This document shows positions 25,585 through 34,190 of a stretch of 64,000 bases of DNA, one piece after another. A program made the translations under genes and the position numbers. The DNA is from Streptomyces cupreus. Its GTDB lineage: Bacteria > Actinomycetota > Actinomycetes > Streptomycetales > Streptomycetaceae. Numbering within the stretch: position 1 is the first letter of the stretch; each line of letters begins with the position of its first letter. The DNA lies in NCBI RefSeq assembly GCF_014257025.1, contig NZ_JACMSF010000020.1:62001-126000 (forward strand), given 5' to 3'. The notes under the pieces are model-generated. The model made no database searches and was not told where the DNA came from. It saw nothing but the letters and a program-made list of their open reading frames with translations.

Positions 25585-28500
25585 GTGAGCTATCTGCGCC
25601 TGCCCCATCTCAACGGTGACCTGCTGTGCTTCGTGGCCGAGGACGACCTCTGGCTGGCCCCCCTGGACGGACCCGGCCGCGCCTGGCGGCTCACCGTGGA
25701 CCGCACCAAAGTGGGCCATCCCCGCTTCTCGCCCGACGGCGAGCGGATCGCGTACACGAGCTGGCGAAGTCTCGTCCCCGAGATCCACCTGGTCCCGACG
25801 GAGGGCGGACCGGGGCGCCAGCTCAGCCACTGGGGGACCGCGGACACCCAGGTCACCGGCTGGACTCCCGACGGCGACATCCTCGCCGTCGCCTCCCACG
25901 GCGAGCCCTTCTCGCACTTCACCTGGGCCTACAAGGTCACCCCCGACGGCTCCCCCGGCCGCAAGCTGCCCTGGGGCCCGGTCTCCGACCTCCAGGTCGC
26001 CGACCTGCACGGCGAGCGCAAGACCCTCCTGCTCACCGGCACCCCGCCGCACGAACCGGCCGCCTGGAAGCGCTACCGGGGCGGCGCCACGGGCCGCCTG
26101 TGGCTGCACGGCGAACGGCTGCTGGCCGACCTCGAAGGACACCTCGCCTGCCCCATGTTCGTCGACGGCCGGATCGCCTTCCTCTCCGACCACGAGGGCG
26201 TCGGCAACCTCTACTCCTGCGCCTACGACGGCACCGACCTGCGCCGGCACACCGACCACGACGCCTTCTACGCCCGGCACGCCTCCAGTGACGGCACCCG
26301 GGTGGTCTACCAGTGCGCGGGCGAACTGTGGATCGTCGACGACCTCTCCGCCGAGGCGCGCAGGCTCGACGTCCGACTGAGCGGCCCGCGCGCGGGACGG
26401 CGCCGCTACCAGGTGCCGGCCGCCCAGCACGTCGACGGCATCTCCGTCGACGAGACGGGCCGCGCGAGCGCCGTCGTCGTACGCGGCAGCCTGTACTGGC
26501 TGACCCACCGCGACGGCCCGGCCCGTACGATCACCGACACTCCGGGCGTACGGGTCCGGCTCCCGGAGATGCTCGGCTCGGTCGGCCAGGTCGCCTACGT
26601 CACCGACGCCGAGGGCGAGGACGCCATCGAGATCGCCTATCTGCCCCGGGCGACCGGTGACCGCGAGCCGCGCCGGCTGGCCTCGGGCGAGCTGGGCCGG
26701 GTCCAGGAACTGGTCTCGGATCCGCAGGGCGAGCGCCTGGCCATCGCCGCGCACGACGGACGGCTCCTGCTCATCGACGCCACCGAGGAATCCAACGGCG
26801 AGGTGACCGAGCTGATCCGGTCGATCAACGGCCCGGTCCGCGACCTCGCGTTCTCTCCGGACGGCTCCTGGCTGACCTGGTCGCACCCGGGCATCGGCCG
26901 CTCCCTGCGTCAGATCAAGATGGCCAGAATCGCCGGTACCGGAGGTACCGGAGAGGCGGCCCGGCTCATCGTCGACGTCACCAACGGCCGCTTCGAGGAC
27001 GAGAACCCGGTCTTCACCAGCGACGGTCGCTATCTGGCCTTCCTCTCCTGGCGTGGCTTCGACCCGGTGTACGACGTCCACACCGGCGATCTGTCCTTCC
27101 CGCTCGGCTGCCGCCCCTACCTGGTGCCGCTGTCGTCGGCGACGCCCTCCCCCTTCGCCCTGAACCCGGAGGGCCGCCCGGCCGCCGGGGGCCTGGACCC
27201 GATGGAGGACGAGGGCGGCGAGGGCGGCGCGGTGACCGTGGAGATCGAGGGCCTGGAGAGCCGGGTGACGCCGTTCCCGGTCGCCGCCTCCAAGTACTCG
27301 GCGCTGCACCCGGTCGCGGGCGGCGGCCTGGTCTGGCTGCGCTGGCCGATCTCGGGGGCGCTCGGCGAGACGTTCGTCAACCCCGACGACACCAGCGGCC
27401 GTCCGACCCTCGAACACTTCACCATCAGCAAGGCGAAGAAGTCCGAACTCGTCGAGCATCTGGACTTCTTCGCGGTCAGCGGCGACGGCAGCCGGCTCGT
27501 CCTGGTCGACGAGGGCGACCTGCGCGCGGTACCCGCCACCGAGCCCGGCGACAGCGACTCCACGGTGTGGATCGACGCCCGCCGCATCCTGCACGAGGTC
27601 GACCCCGCCGCCGAGTGGCGTCAGTCGTACGAGGAGGCGGGCCGCCTGATCCGCGCCTACTTCTGGGACCCCGGCATGTGCGGCATCGACTGGGACGCGG
27701 TGCTCGCGCAGTACCGCCCGCTGGTCGAACGCGTGGCGTCCCCGGACGAGTTCGCCGATCTGCTCCGCGAGGTCCTCGGCGAGCTCGGCACCTCCCACGC
27801 CTACGTCTCCCCGGCCCGCCGCAACGAGGGCCCGCCCCACTACCAGCGCCGCCAGGGCCTGCTCGGCGCCAACTTCGTACGGCGCGAGAACGGTTGGACG
27901 GTACGGCGGATCCTGCCCGGCGAGTCCTCCGACTCCAAGGCCCGCTCCCCACTCGCGGGTACCGGCATCCGCGAGGGCGCCGTACTGACCCACGTCGACG
28001 GCCGCGAGGTCGACCCGGTGACGGGCCCCTATCCGCTGCTCGCGGGATCGGGCGGTACGACGGTGGAGCTGACGTTCACCCCGGCGGAGGGCGAGGGCCG
28101 CGCGCGCCGGGTCGCCGTGGTCCCGCTCGTCGACGAACGCCCCCTGCGCTATCAGGACTGGGTGGCCAAACGCCGGGAGGTCGTACGGGAGTTGAGCGGC
28201 GGCCGCTGCGGCTACCTCCACATCCCCGACATGGGCGGCTCCGGCTGGGCCCAGTTCAACCGCGATCTGCGCATGGAGGTCTCCCGCCCCGCCCTCATCG
28301 TCGACGTCCGCGGCAACGCCGGCGGCCACATCAGCGAACTCGTCGTGGAGAAACTGACCCGCACGATCCTCGGCTGGGACCTCACCCGCGACGCCCAGCC
28401 GGTGTCGTACGCCTCGAACGCTCCGCGCGGCCCGGTGGTCGCCCTGGCCGACGAGGCGACCTCCTCCGACGGCGACATGATCACGGCCGCCTTCAAACTC

Positions 28501-28830
28501 CTGAAGCTCGGCCCGGTCGTCGGTCAGCGCACCTGGGGCGGAGTGGTCGGCATGACCGGCCGCCACCGCCTGGGCGACGGCACTGTGATCACGGTCCCGA
28601 TGAACGCGGCCTGGTTCGACGCGTACGGCTGGACGATCGAGAACAAGGGCGTACTCCCCGACCTGGAAATCCTCCGCACCCCCCTGGACTGGGCAGAGGG
28701 CCGCCACGCCCAGTTGGACGACGCGGTCCAGCTCGCGTTGGACCTGTTGGCGACGAACCCCCCGGCGAGCCCGCCGGACTACTCCCACGTACCGGACAGG
28801 TCGCGGCCGAAGTTGCCGCCGCGCTCCTGA
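25585..28830 (+). CDS. tri: Tricorn-type protease
   Basis: A giant cytosolic serine peptidase, about 1081 residues, that trims oligopeptides released by the proteasome and Clp proteases. Order: six- and seven-bladed beta-propellers (about 1-660, repeats such as RFSPDGERIAYTS and LAFSPDGSWLTWS), a PDZ domain (about 750-850) and the C1/C2 catalytic domain. The nucleophile Ser lies in ATSSDGDM near residue 960, the His in GTSHAYV near 737, and the RGNAGG oxyanion loop is present. Start choice is uncertain: GTG 25585 (SYLRLPHLNGDLLCFVAEDD) begins the homology but abuts GGAGG with no spacing. TTG 25522 or GTG 25531 are longer options. Confidence 0.92.
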   Translation: MSYLRLPHLNGDLLCFVAEDDLWLAPLDGPGRAWRLTVDRTKVGHPRFSPDGERIAYTSWRSLVPEIHLVPTEGGPGRQLSHWGTADTQVTGWTPDGDILAVASHGEPFSHFTWAYKVTPDGSPGRKLPWGPVSDLQVADLHGERKTLLLTGTPPHEPAAWKRYRGGATGRLWLHGERLLADLEGHLACPMFVDGRIAFLSDHEGVGNLYSCAYDGTDLRRHTDHDAFYARHASSDGTRVVYQCAGELWIVDDLSAEARRLDVRLSGPRAGRRRYQVPAAQHVDGISVDETGRASAVVVRGSLYWLTHRDGPARTITDTPGVRVRLPEMLGSVGQVAYVTDAEGEDAIEIAYLPRATGDREPRRLASGELGRVQELVSDPQGERLAIAAHDGRLLLIDATEESNGEVTELIRSINGPVRDLAFSPDGSWLTWSHPGIGRSLRQIKMARIAGTGGTGEAARLIVDVTNGRFEDENPVFTSDGRYLAFLSWRGFDPVYDVHTGDLSFPLGCRPYLVPLSSATPSPFALNPEGRPAAGGLDPMEDEGGEGGAVTVEIEGLESRVTPFPVAASKYSALHPVAGGGLVWLRWPISGALGETFVNPDDTSGRPTLEHFTISKAKKSELVEHLDFFAVSGDGSRLVLVDEGDLRAVPATEPGDSDSTVWIDARRILHEVDPAAEWRQSYEEAGRLIRAYFWDPGMCGIDWDAVLAQYRPLVERVASPDEFADLLREVLGELGTSHAYVSPARRNEGPPHYQRRQGLLGANFVRRENGWTVRRILPGESSDSKARSPLAGTGIREGAVLTHVDGREVDPVTGPYPLLAGSGGTTVELTFTPAEGEGRARRVAVVPLVDERPLRYQDWVAKRREVVRELSGGRCGYLHIPDMGGSGWAQFNRDLRMEVSRPALIVDVRGNAGGHISELVVEKLTRTILGWDLTRDAQPVSYASNAPRGPVVALADEATSSDGDMITAAFKLLKLGPVVGQRTWGGVVGMTGRHRLGDGTVITVPMNAAWFDAYGWTIENKGVLPDLEILRTPLDWAEGRHAQLDDAVQLALDLLATNPPASPPDYSHVPDRSRPKLPPRS

Positions 28831-28840
28831 GGTCAGGACA

Positions 28841-29509
28841 CTACTGAGCCCGCTTGCGCAGGCGTCGGTCCAGGGCGAGGGACATCTCCGCCTCCACCAC
28901 GCTTCTCGCGAGGGGGCGCAGGCGGGGGAGGTCCTCCTCGGTGCCATGGCGCAGGATGAGGTCGGCGAAGAGGTCGGCGAGGACGTCGGCGTGGGCGCGC
29001 AGTTCCTTGCCGGCGGCGAGGACCTCGGACAGCGGGATGCCCTCGCGGACCAGGGCGGCGGAGACGTCCAGCAGGCGGCGGCTGATGTGGACGATCTCCT
29101 GGCCGTCGGTGGCGAGATAGCCGAGCTCCAGCGCGGCGGCGAAGTTCTCCGGGGTGACCTCGCCGGCGAAGCGGTCGGCGAGTTCCTCGGGGGTGAGGCG
29201 GACCGGGATCTCCTCGGTCGGGGAGTCCATGCCCAGCAGGTCGGCGACGTCGCGTCCGTGGTCGAAGGCCTCGGCGAGGTCGGCGATGCCGCTGAGGGTG
29301 TGGCCGCGTTCCAGCAGCGCCGAGATCGTGCGCAGCCGGGCCAGGTGGCGGTCGTCGTACCAGGCGATACGGCCCTCACGGCGGGGCGGCGGGAGGAGCC
29401 CCCGTTCGCGGTAGAAGCGCAGGGTGCGCACGGTGATGCCGGCGAGTCGGGCCAGCTCTTCCACGCGGTACTCGTGTCGGCCCTCGGGTCGTCCTGCGTC
29501 TTCTGCCAC
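28841..29509 (-). CDS. MerR-family regulator
   Basis: 222 residues. The DNA-binding part YRVEELARLAGITVRTLRFYRERGLLPPP (about 14-42) is a MerR winged helix. It is followed by an all-helical, Ala/Leu-rich effector domain of about 130 residues with no Cys cluster, so not a metal sensor. It may respond to a hydrophobic ligand. GTG 29509 has TAGGCT 6 nt upstream and no Shine-Dalgarno sequence. It is divergent from the Baeyer-Villiger operon (132 bp) and convergent with tricorn (stops 11 bp apart). Control of the divergent operon is the simplest guess. Confidence 0.85.
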   Translation of the reverse strand: MAEDAGRPEGRHEYRVEELARLAGITVRTLRFYRERGLLPPPRREGRIAWYDDRHLARLRTISALLERGHTLSGIADLAEAFDHGRDVADLLGMDSPTEEIPVRLTPEELADRFAGEVTPENFAAALELGYLATDGQEIVHISRRLLDVSAALVREGIPLSEVLAAGKELRAHADVLADLFADLILRHGTEEDLPRLRPLARSVVEAEMSLALDRRLRKRAQ

Positions 29510-29515
29510 GCCGGA

Positions 29516-29521
29516 AGCCTA
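29516..29521 (-). promoter_or_regulatory. -10 hexamer of the leaderless merR-like gene
   Basis: TAGGCT on the minus strand, 6 nt before GTG 29509. Confidence 0.5.
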
Positions 29522-29594
29522 TGGCGTACCGGAGGTAACTTTCCTTCGCCCACCCCCTACCCATGAGTACGGAGCTGCTCTACCCTCCCATTGC

Positions 29595-29610
29595 GCCAGT
29601 GTTCACTGGC
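29595..29610. promoter_or_regulatory. Palindromic operator candidate before the monooxygenase operon
   Basis: GCCAGTG-TT-CACTGGC is a perfect 7+2+7 inverted repeat, 31 bp upstream of the monooxygenase start. Confidence 0.55.
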
Positions 29611-29641
29611 AGGGTCGCACGGCTGTGTGGAGGGCTTCGGG

Positions 29642-31198
29642 ATGACCGAACACGAGCATGTACGGGTGGCGGTGGTCGGATCCGGGTTCGGTGGGCTCGG
29701 GGCCGCGGTGCGGCTGCGGCGGGAGGGCGTCACCGACTTCGTCGTCCTGGAGCGGGCGTCCGGTGTCGGCGGCACCTGGCGGGACAACAGCTATCCCGGC
29801 TGCGCCTGCGACGTCCCGTCCCACCTGTACTCCTTCTCCTTCGCACCCAACCCCGACTGGCCGCGCACCTTCTCCGGGCAGGAGCACATCCGCGCCTACC
29901 TGGAGCACATCACGGACGTCTTCCGGCTGCGCCCGCACATCCGCTTCGACTCGGAGGTGAAGCGGATGGCGTGGAACGGCGAGAGGCTGTGCTGGGACAT
30001 CGAGACCACCAGCGGGAACCTGTCGGCCGACTTCGTCGTCTCCGCCACCGGGCCGCTGTCCGACCCCAAGGTGCCGGAGATCCCGGGGCTCGACTCCTTC
30101 CCCGGCAAGGTCTTCCACTCCGCCCGCTGGGACCACGACTACGACCTGCGCGGCAAACGCGTCGCCATGGTCGGCACCGGCGCCTCCGCCATCCAGATCG
30201 TGCCGGCCATCCAGCCGGAGGTCTCCCGGCTCACGCTCTTCCAGCGCACCCCGCCGTGGGTGATGCCGCGCATGGACCGCGCGATCAGCGGCGTGGAGCG
30301 CTGGCTGCACAGGCAGCTGCCCTTCACCACCCAGGCCCGGCGCGGGCTGCTGTGGGGCATCCGGGAGCTGCAGGTCCAGGCGTTCACCAAGCACCCGAAC
30401 GAACTGGGGCTGGTCGAGAAGCTGGCCAAGCAGAACATGGCCCGCGTCATCAAGGACCCGGCCCTGCGCGCCAAGCTCACCCCTCACTACCGCATCGGCT
30501 GCAAGCGGATCCTGCTCAGCAGCGAGTACTACCCGGCGATCGCCCGGCCGAACGTCGACGTCGTCGCCGGCGGGCTCGCCGAGATTCGCGGCTCGACGCT
30601 CGTCGCCGCCGACGGCACCGAGGCCGAGGTCGACGCGATCGTCTTCGGCACCGGCTTCCACGTCACCGACATGCCGATCGCGGACCGGGTCGTGGGCGCC
30701 GACGGGCAGACCCTTGCGGAGTCGTGGAAGGGCGGAATGGAGGCCCTGCGGGGCGCGTCCGCCGCCGGGTTCCCGAACTGGATGACGATCATCGGGCCCA
30801 ACACCGGGCTCGGCAACTCGTCGATGATCCTGATGATCGAGAGCCAGCTCAACTACATGGCGGACTTCGTACGGCAGTTGGCTGTGCTTTCCGGGGGGAA
30901 TCCCCCCGGACCCCCCGGGCTCGGCGGACGCGTCGCCCTGGACGCCCGCCCGAGCGCCGTGCACGCCTGGAACCGGCGCGTGCAGGAGCGCATGAAGCGC
31001 ACGGTGTGGAACACCGGCGGCTGCACGAGCTGGTACCTGGACGAGAGCGGCCGCAACACCACGATCTGGCCGGGCACGACAAGCGAGTTCCGGCGCGCGA
31101 CACGGCGGGTGGATCTCACGGAGTACGCGGTGGTGCGCGCCGCGGGCGGCTCCGAGGGGCGCACCGGCGCCGAAGAGCGTGCGGAGGTGGACGCGTGA
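29642..31198 (+). CDS. Flavin-containing (Baeyer-Villiger type) monooxygenase
   Basis: A 518-residue FAD/NADPH enzyme inserting oxygen next to a ketone to make an ester or lactone. The FAD dinucleotide motif GSGFGG lies at residues 13-18. The Baeyer-Villiger fingerprint F-x-G-x3-H-x3-W-D appears as FPGKVFHSARWD near 152, followed by the NADPH motif GTGASA. ATG 29642 has GGAGGG at good spacing, and the FAD motif sits at the expected distance. The stop overlaps the hydrolase start (GTGA). It is first gene of a three-gene operon with a hydrolase and an SDR, the set needed to turn an alcohol into a ketone, an ester and then an acid. The physiological substrate is unknown. Confidence 0.92.
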   Translation: MTEHEHVRVAVVGSGFGGLGAAVRLRREGVTDFVVLERASGVGGTWRDNSYPGCACDVPSHLYSFSFAPNPDWPRTFSGQEHIRAYLEHITDVFRLRPHIRFDSEVKRMAWNGERLCWDIETTSGNLSADFVVSATGPLSDPKVPEIPGLDSFPGKVFHSARWDHDYDLRGKRVAMVGTGASAIQIVPAIQPEVSRLTLFQRTPPWVMPRMDRAISGVERWLHRQLPFTTQARRGLLWGIRELQVQAFTKHPNELGLVEKLAKQNMARVIKDPALRAKLTPHYRIGCKRILLSSEYYPAIARPNVDVVAGGLAEIRGSTLVAADGTEAEVDAIVFGTGFHVTDMPIADRVVGADGQTLAESWKGGMEALRGASAAGFPNWMTIIGPNTGLGNSSMILMIESQLNYMADFVRQLAVLSGGNPPGPPGLGGRVALDARPSAVHAWNRRVQERMKRTVWNTGGCTSWYLDESGRNTTIWPGTTSEFRRATRRVDLTEYAVVRAAGGSEGRTGAEERAEVDA

Positions 31199-32112
31199 GC
31201 CGCCTGATGCACGTGAGCTCCGGGCCCTACGCCCCGCCCACCCCCACCCGCGAACTCACCGCGATCTCCGCGGACGGCGCGCGCCTGCACGTAGAGGTGC
31301 ACGGCCCCGAGAACGCGCCCCCCGTCGTCCTCGCCCACGGCTGGACCTGCTCCACCGCCTTCTGGGCGGCGCAGATACGGGAACTGGCGACCGACCACCG
31401 CGTCATCGCCTACGACCAGCGCGGCCACGGACGCAGCCCGGCGAGCCGGTCCTGCGGTACCGAGGCGCTCGCCGACGACCTGGAAGCCGTACTGAAGGAG
31501 ACCCTCGCGCCTGCGGAGAAGGCGGTGGTCGTCGGGCACTCGATGGGTGGGATGACGGTGCTGGCCGCCGCGGCGCGGCCGGCGTTCCGGGAGCACGCGG
31601 CCGCCGTACTGCTGTGCAGCACCGGGTCGTCGCGGCTGGTCGCCGAGGCGACCGTCGTACCGATGCGGGCGGGGCGGACGCGGACGTGGCTGACCAAGCA
31701 GATCCTCGGGTCGCGGGCGCCGCTAGGTCCGGTCACGCCGCTCGCTCGGCGGATCCTCAAGTACGGGACCATGGGGCCGGGTTCGGCGCCGCACATGGTC
31801 GAGGCGTGCGCGCGGATCGTGCACGCCTGTCCGCGGCGGGTGCGGCACGCCTGGTCACAGGTGCTGGATCTGCTCGATCTCGACCATGGCGTAAGGGAGT
31901 TGAGGGTGCCGACCGCGGTCGTCGTCGGGACCGCCGACCGGCTCACCCCGCCGGTGCACGCGCGGTCGCTGGCCGCCGCGCTGCCCACCTGCGTCGGGCT
32001 CACCGAACTCCCCGGGCTCGGGCACATGACGCCGGTGGAGGCGCCCGAGCTGGTCAGCACCAGGATTCGTGAACTCGTCGTCGCCTACGCACAGATCAAG
32101 GAGGGCGCATGA
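31195..32112 (+). CDS. Alpha/beta hydrolase, probable ester/lactone hydrolase
   Basis: 305 residues. The nucleophile elbow GHSMGG has Ser at 116, HGW at 49-51 forms the oxyanion loop, the acid is in VGTADRLTPP and the His in PGLGHMTPVEAPE. GTG 31195 overlaps the monooxygenase stop by 4 bases and its own stop overlaps the SDR start (ATGA), so the three are translationally coupled. In the operon's logic it hydrolyses the ester made by the monooxygenase. Without substrate data it could equally be a thioesterase or epoxide-hydrolase-like enzyme. Confidence 0.9.
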   Translation: MSRLMHVSSGPYAPPTPTRELTAISADGARLHVEVHGPENAPPVVLAHGWTCSTAFWAAQIRELATDHRVIAYDQRGHGRSPASRSCGTEALADDLEAVLKETLAPAEKAVVVGHSMGGMTVLAAAARPAFREHAAAVLLCSTGSSRLVAEATVVPMRAGRTRTWLTKQILGSRAPLGPVTPLARRILKYGTMGPGSAPHMVEACARIVHACPRRVRHAWSQVLDLLDLDHGVRELRVPTAVVVGTADRLTPPVHARSLAAALPTCVGLTELPGLGHMTPVEAPELVSTRIRELVVAYAQIKEGA

Positions 32113-32993
32113 GCAGGGTGAGCCTCGAAGGACAGGTCGCCGTCGTCACCGGAGCGGCGCGGGGCGTGGGCGAGCTGCTCGCCCGTAAGCTCTCCGCGCG
32201 CGGGGCGAAGGTGGCGCTGGTCGGGCTCGAACCGGACGCGCTCAAGCAGGTCTCCGAGCGGCTGCACAGCGAGAGCGACCACTGGCACGCCGACGTCACC
32301 GACCACGAGGCGATGGCCCGGGTGGCGCGGGAGGTCAAGGAGCGGTTCGGGAAGGTCGACATCGTGGTGGCCAACGCCGGTGTCGCGTCCGGGGGCCCCT
32401 TCGTCGACTCCGATCCGGTGGCGTGGCGGCGGGTCATCGAGGTGAACCTCATCGGCTCGGCGGTGACCGCCCGGGCGTTCCTGCCGGTGCTCATGGAGAG
32501 CCGCGGCTATCTGCTCCAGATCGCCTCCCTCGCCGCGATCACTCCGGCGCCGATGATGACGGCGTACTGCGCGTCCAAGTCGGGCGTGGAGGCGTATGCA
32601 CACAGTCTGCGCGCCGAGGTCGGCCACAAGGGCGTGCGCGTGGGCGTGGGGTATCTGTCCTGGACCGACACGGACATGGTGCGCGGGGCCGATCAGGACG
32701 ACGTCATGCGGGAGCTTCGGCAGCGGCTGCCGTGGCCGTCGAACAAGACGTATCCGCTGGGGCCCGCGGTCGACCGGATCGTGGCCGGGATCGAGCGGCG
32801 GGCGGGCCATGTGTACGGGCAGTGGTGGCTGCGCGGGATGCAGGGTGTGCGGGGGTATCTGCCGACGGTCATCGGGACCGTGGGTCAGCGGGAGATGCGG
32901 CGGTTCGCGGACCGTCTCGACGGCATGCGGATCGGTCTGGTCGGAGCGGGCGGCGCGGCCGACGAGCAGGAGCGAACTACGCGCCGTAACTGA
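32109..32993 (+). CDS. Short-chain dehydrogenase/reductase
   Basis: 294 residues of classical SDR fold. The cofactor loop is TGAARGVG (about 14-21), the structural motif NAGV, catalytic Ser in QIASLAA, and YCASK has Tyr/Lys near 153/157. A longer C-terminal tail (about 200-294, with MQGVRGYLPTVIGTVGQREM) suggests membrane or subunit contacts. It is last gene of the monooxygenase operon, probably interconverting alcohol and ketone. A 12-bp inverted repeat spans its stop codon. Confidence 0.9.
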   Translation: MSRVSLEGQVAVVTGAARGVGELLARKLSARGAKVALVGLEPDALKQVSERLHSESDHWHADVTDHEAMARVAREVKERFGKVDIVVANAGVASGGPFVDSDPVAWRRVIEVNLIGSAVTARAFLPVLMESRGYLLQIASLAAITPAPMMTAYCASKSGVEAYAHSLRAEVGHKGVRVGVGYLSWTDTDMVRGADQDDVMRELRQRLPWPSNKTYPLGPAVDRIVAGIERRAGHVYGQWWLRGMQGVRGYLPTVIGTVGQREMRRFADRLDGMRIGLVGAGGAADEQERTTRRN

Positions 32994-33019
32994 TCGACAT
33001 GCGTAGTGTTACGGCGCGT
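32979..33019 (+). terminator. Hairpin spanning the SDR stop codon
   Basis: ACGCGCCGTAAC (32979-32990) pairs perfectly with GTTACGGCGCGT (33008-33019). The TGA stop at 32991-32993 is at the base of the loop. It may be a terminator or a regulatory element between the operon and the small gene. Confidence 0.55.
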
Positions 33020-33069
33020 GTGAATCTGGTCGAGCCCGATCCCCTCACCCATCACGGGAGTGAAATCTC

Positions 33070-33252
33070 ATGGGCATGAAGGACCAGTTCCAGGACAAGT
33101 CCGAGCAGTGGCAGCAGCAGGCCAAGGAAAAGATGCAGCAGGCCCGCGAACGCGGCCAGGAGCAGCGCGGCAAGCAGCGCGACCGCGACGAGGAGACGGA
33201 GCGACTCCAGCAGGAGGAGCAGGACCGTTTCGACCAGGACTACGACGCCTGA
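33070..33252 (+). CDS. Small highly charged Gln/Glu/Arg-rich protein
   Basis: 60 residues with almost no hydrophobic residues. It starts MGMKDQFQDKSEQWQQQAKE and continues as Gln, Glu, Arg and Lys in a single long-helix pattern, ending FDQDYDA. It is probably a disordered or lone-helix cytosolic protein of the kind induced by osmotic stress or in late growth. I do not recognise a named family. ATG 33070 follows GGGAG. It is a single gene bounded by two hairpins. Confidence 0.7.
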   Translation: MGMKDQFQDKSEQWQQQAKEKMQQARERGQEQRGKQRDRDEETERLQQEEQDRFDQDYDA

Positions 33253-33276
33253 CGCTGCGCTCGGCTCGAGCCGATG

Positions 33277-33311
33277 ACGTGGGGTGCCCGAAGCTTCGGG
33301 GCACCCCACGT
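33277..33311. terminator. Strong bidirectional terminator
   Basis: ACGTGGGGTGCC pairs with GGCACCCCACGT, with a further CGAAG/CTTCG stem inside. It lies between the convergent small gene and xth. Confidence 0.85.
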
Positions 33312-33318
33312 TCGCTTG

Positions 33319-34122
33319 TCACTGCTCGAAGACCACCGTCACCGGGGCATGGTCCGACCACCGCTCCTCATGACTCGCGGCCCGCTCCACGTAGGCCTTG
33401 ACCGCCCGGCCGGCGAGTCCTGGTGTCGCGACGGCGAGGTCGATCCTCCATCCGGAATCGTTGTCGAAAGCCCGCCCCCGGTACGACCACCAGGAGTACG
33501 GCCCCTCGACGTCCGGATGCAGGGCCCGCACGACGTCGACGTACCCGCCCTCGGCCGGGTCGAGCACCTGACCGAGCCACTCGCGCTCCTCCGGCAGGAA
33601 CCCGGAGCTCTTCTGGTTGCCGCGCCAGTTCTTCAGGTCCGCCTTCTGGTGGGCGATGTTCCAGTCGCCGCAGACCACGACCTCGCGCCCGTCGGCGGCG
33701 GCGCGTACGCGCAGGTCCTTGAGGTAGGCGAGGAACTCGTCCATGAAGCGGATCTTCTCGTCCTGGCGCTCGGTGCCGACCTCGCCGGAGGGCAGGTAGA
33801 GGGAGGCGACCGTCACACCGGGCAGGTCGGCCTCGACGTAGCGGCCGCTCGTGTCGAACTCGCTCGATCCGAAGCCGACCCGGACACGGTCGGGCTCGCG
33901 GCGGGTGTAGAGGGAGACGCCCGCGCGGCCCTTGGCGGCGGCGGGCGCGTGCACGACGTGCCAGCCGTCGGGCGCCCGCACGGCGTCCGGGAGCTGCTGC
34001 GGCTCGGCGCGCACCTCCTGCAGGCACAGCACATCGGCGGAGGTCTCGGCGAGCCACTCCACGAAGCCCTTCTTCGCGGCGGCGCGCAGCCCGTTCACAT
34101 TCACGCTGGTCACAGTGAGCAC
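33319..34122 (-). CDS. xth: Exodeoxyribonuclease III (AP endonuclease)
   Basis: 267 residues of the EEP fold. It cuts at abasic sites and removes 3' blocks in base-excision repair. The N-terminal metal motif SVNVNGLRAA is followed by DVLCLQEVRAE (catalytic Glu), the CGDWNIAH segment and the C-terminal WSDHAPVTVVF catalytic Asp-His. GTG 34122 has no Shine-Dalgarno sequence and TATCGT 6 nt upstream, so it is leaderless. It is divergent from the acetyltransferase with 68 bp between starts. Confidence 0.94.
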   Translation of the reverse strand: MLTVTSVNVNGLRAAAKKGFVEWLAETSADVLCLQEVRAEPQQLPDAVRAPDGWHVVHAPAAAKGRAGVSLYTRREPDRVRVGFGSSEFDTSGRYVEADLPGVTVASLYLPSGEVGTERQDEKIRFMDEFLAYLKDLRVRAAADGREVVVCGDWNIAHQKADLKNWRGNQKSSGFLPEEREWLGQVLDPAEGGYVDVVRALHPDVEGPYSWWSYRGRAFDNDSGWRIDLAVATPGLAGRAVKAYVERAASHEERWSDHAPVTVVFEQ

Positions 34123-34128
34123 CCGGGC

Positions 34129-34134
34129 ACGATA
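34129..34134 (-). promoter_or_regulatory. -10 hexamer of leaderless xth
   Basis: TATCGT on the minus strand, 6 nt before GTG 34122. Confidence 0.6.
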
Positions 34135-34177
34135 CCGGCAGACTGGACGGAGTCCAGATTCCGACCACCTATGAATG

Positions 34178-34183
34178 TACGGT
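34178..34183 (+). promoter_or_regulatory. -10 hexamer of the leaderless acetyltransferase gene
   Basis: TACGGT, 7 nt before ATG 34191. Upstream at 34143-34157 lies the palindrome CTGGAC-GGA-GTCCAG, shared with the divergent xth promoter. Confidence 0.55.
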
Positions 34184-34190
34184 TACCCGC

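Noticed and set aside
25366..29553. A minus-strand open frame of about 1395 codons
   Set aside because: It lies opposite the tricorn gene and overlaps the MerR gene in another frame. Composition is Arg/Gly/Ala/Val-rich shadow with no domain.
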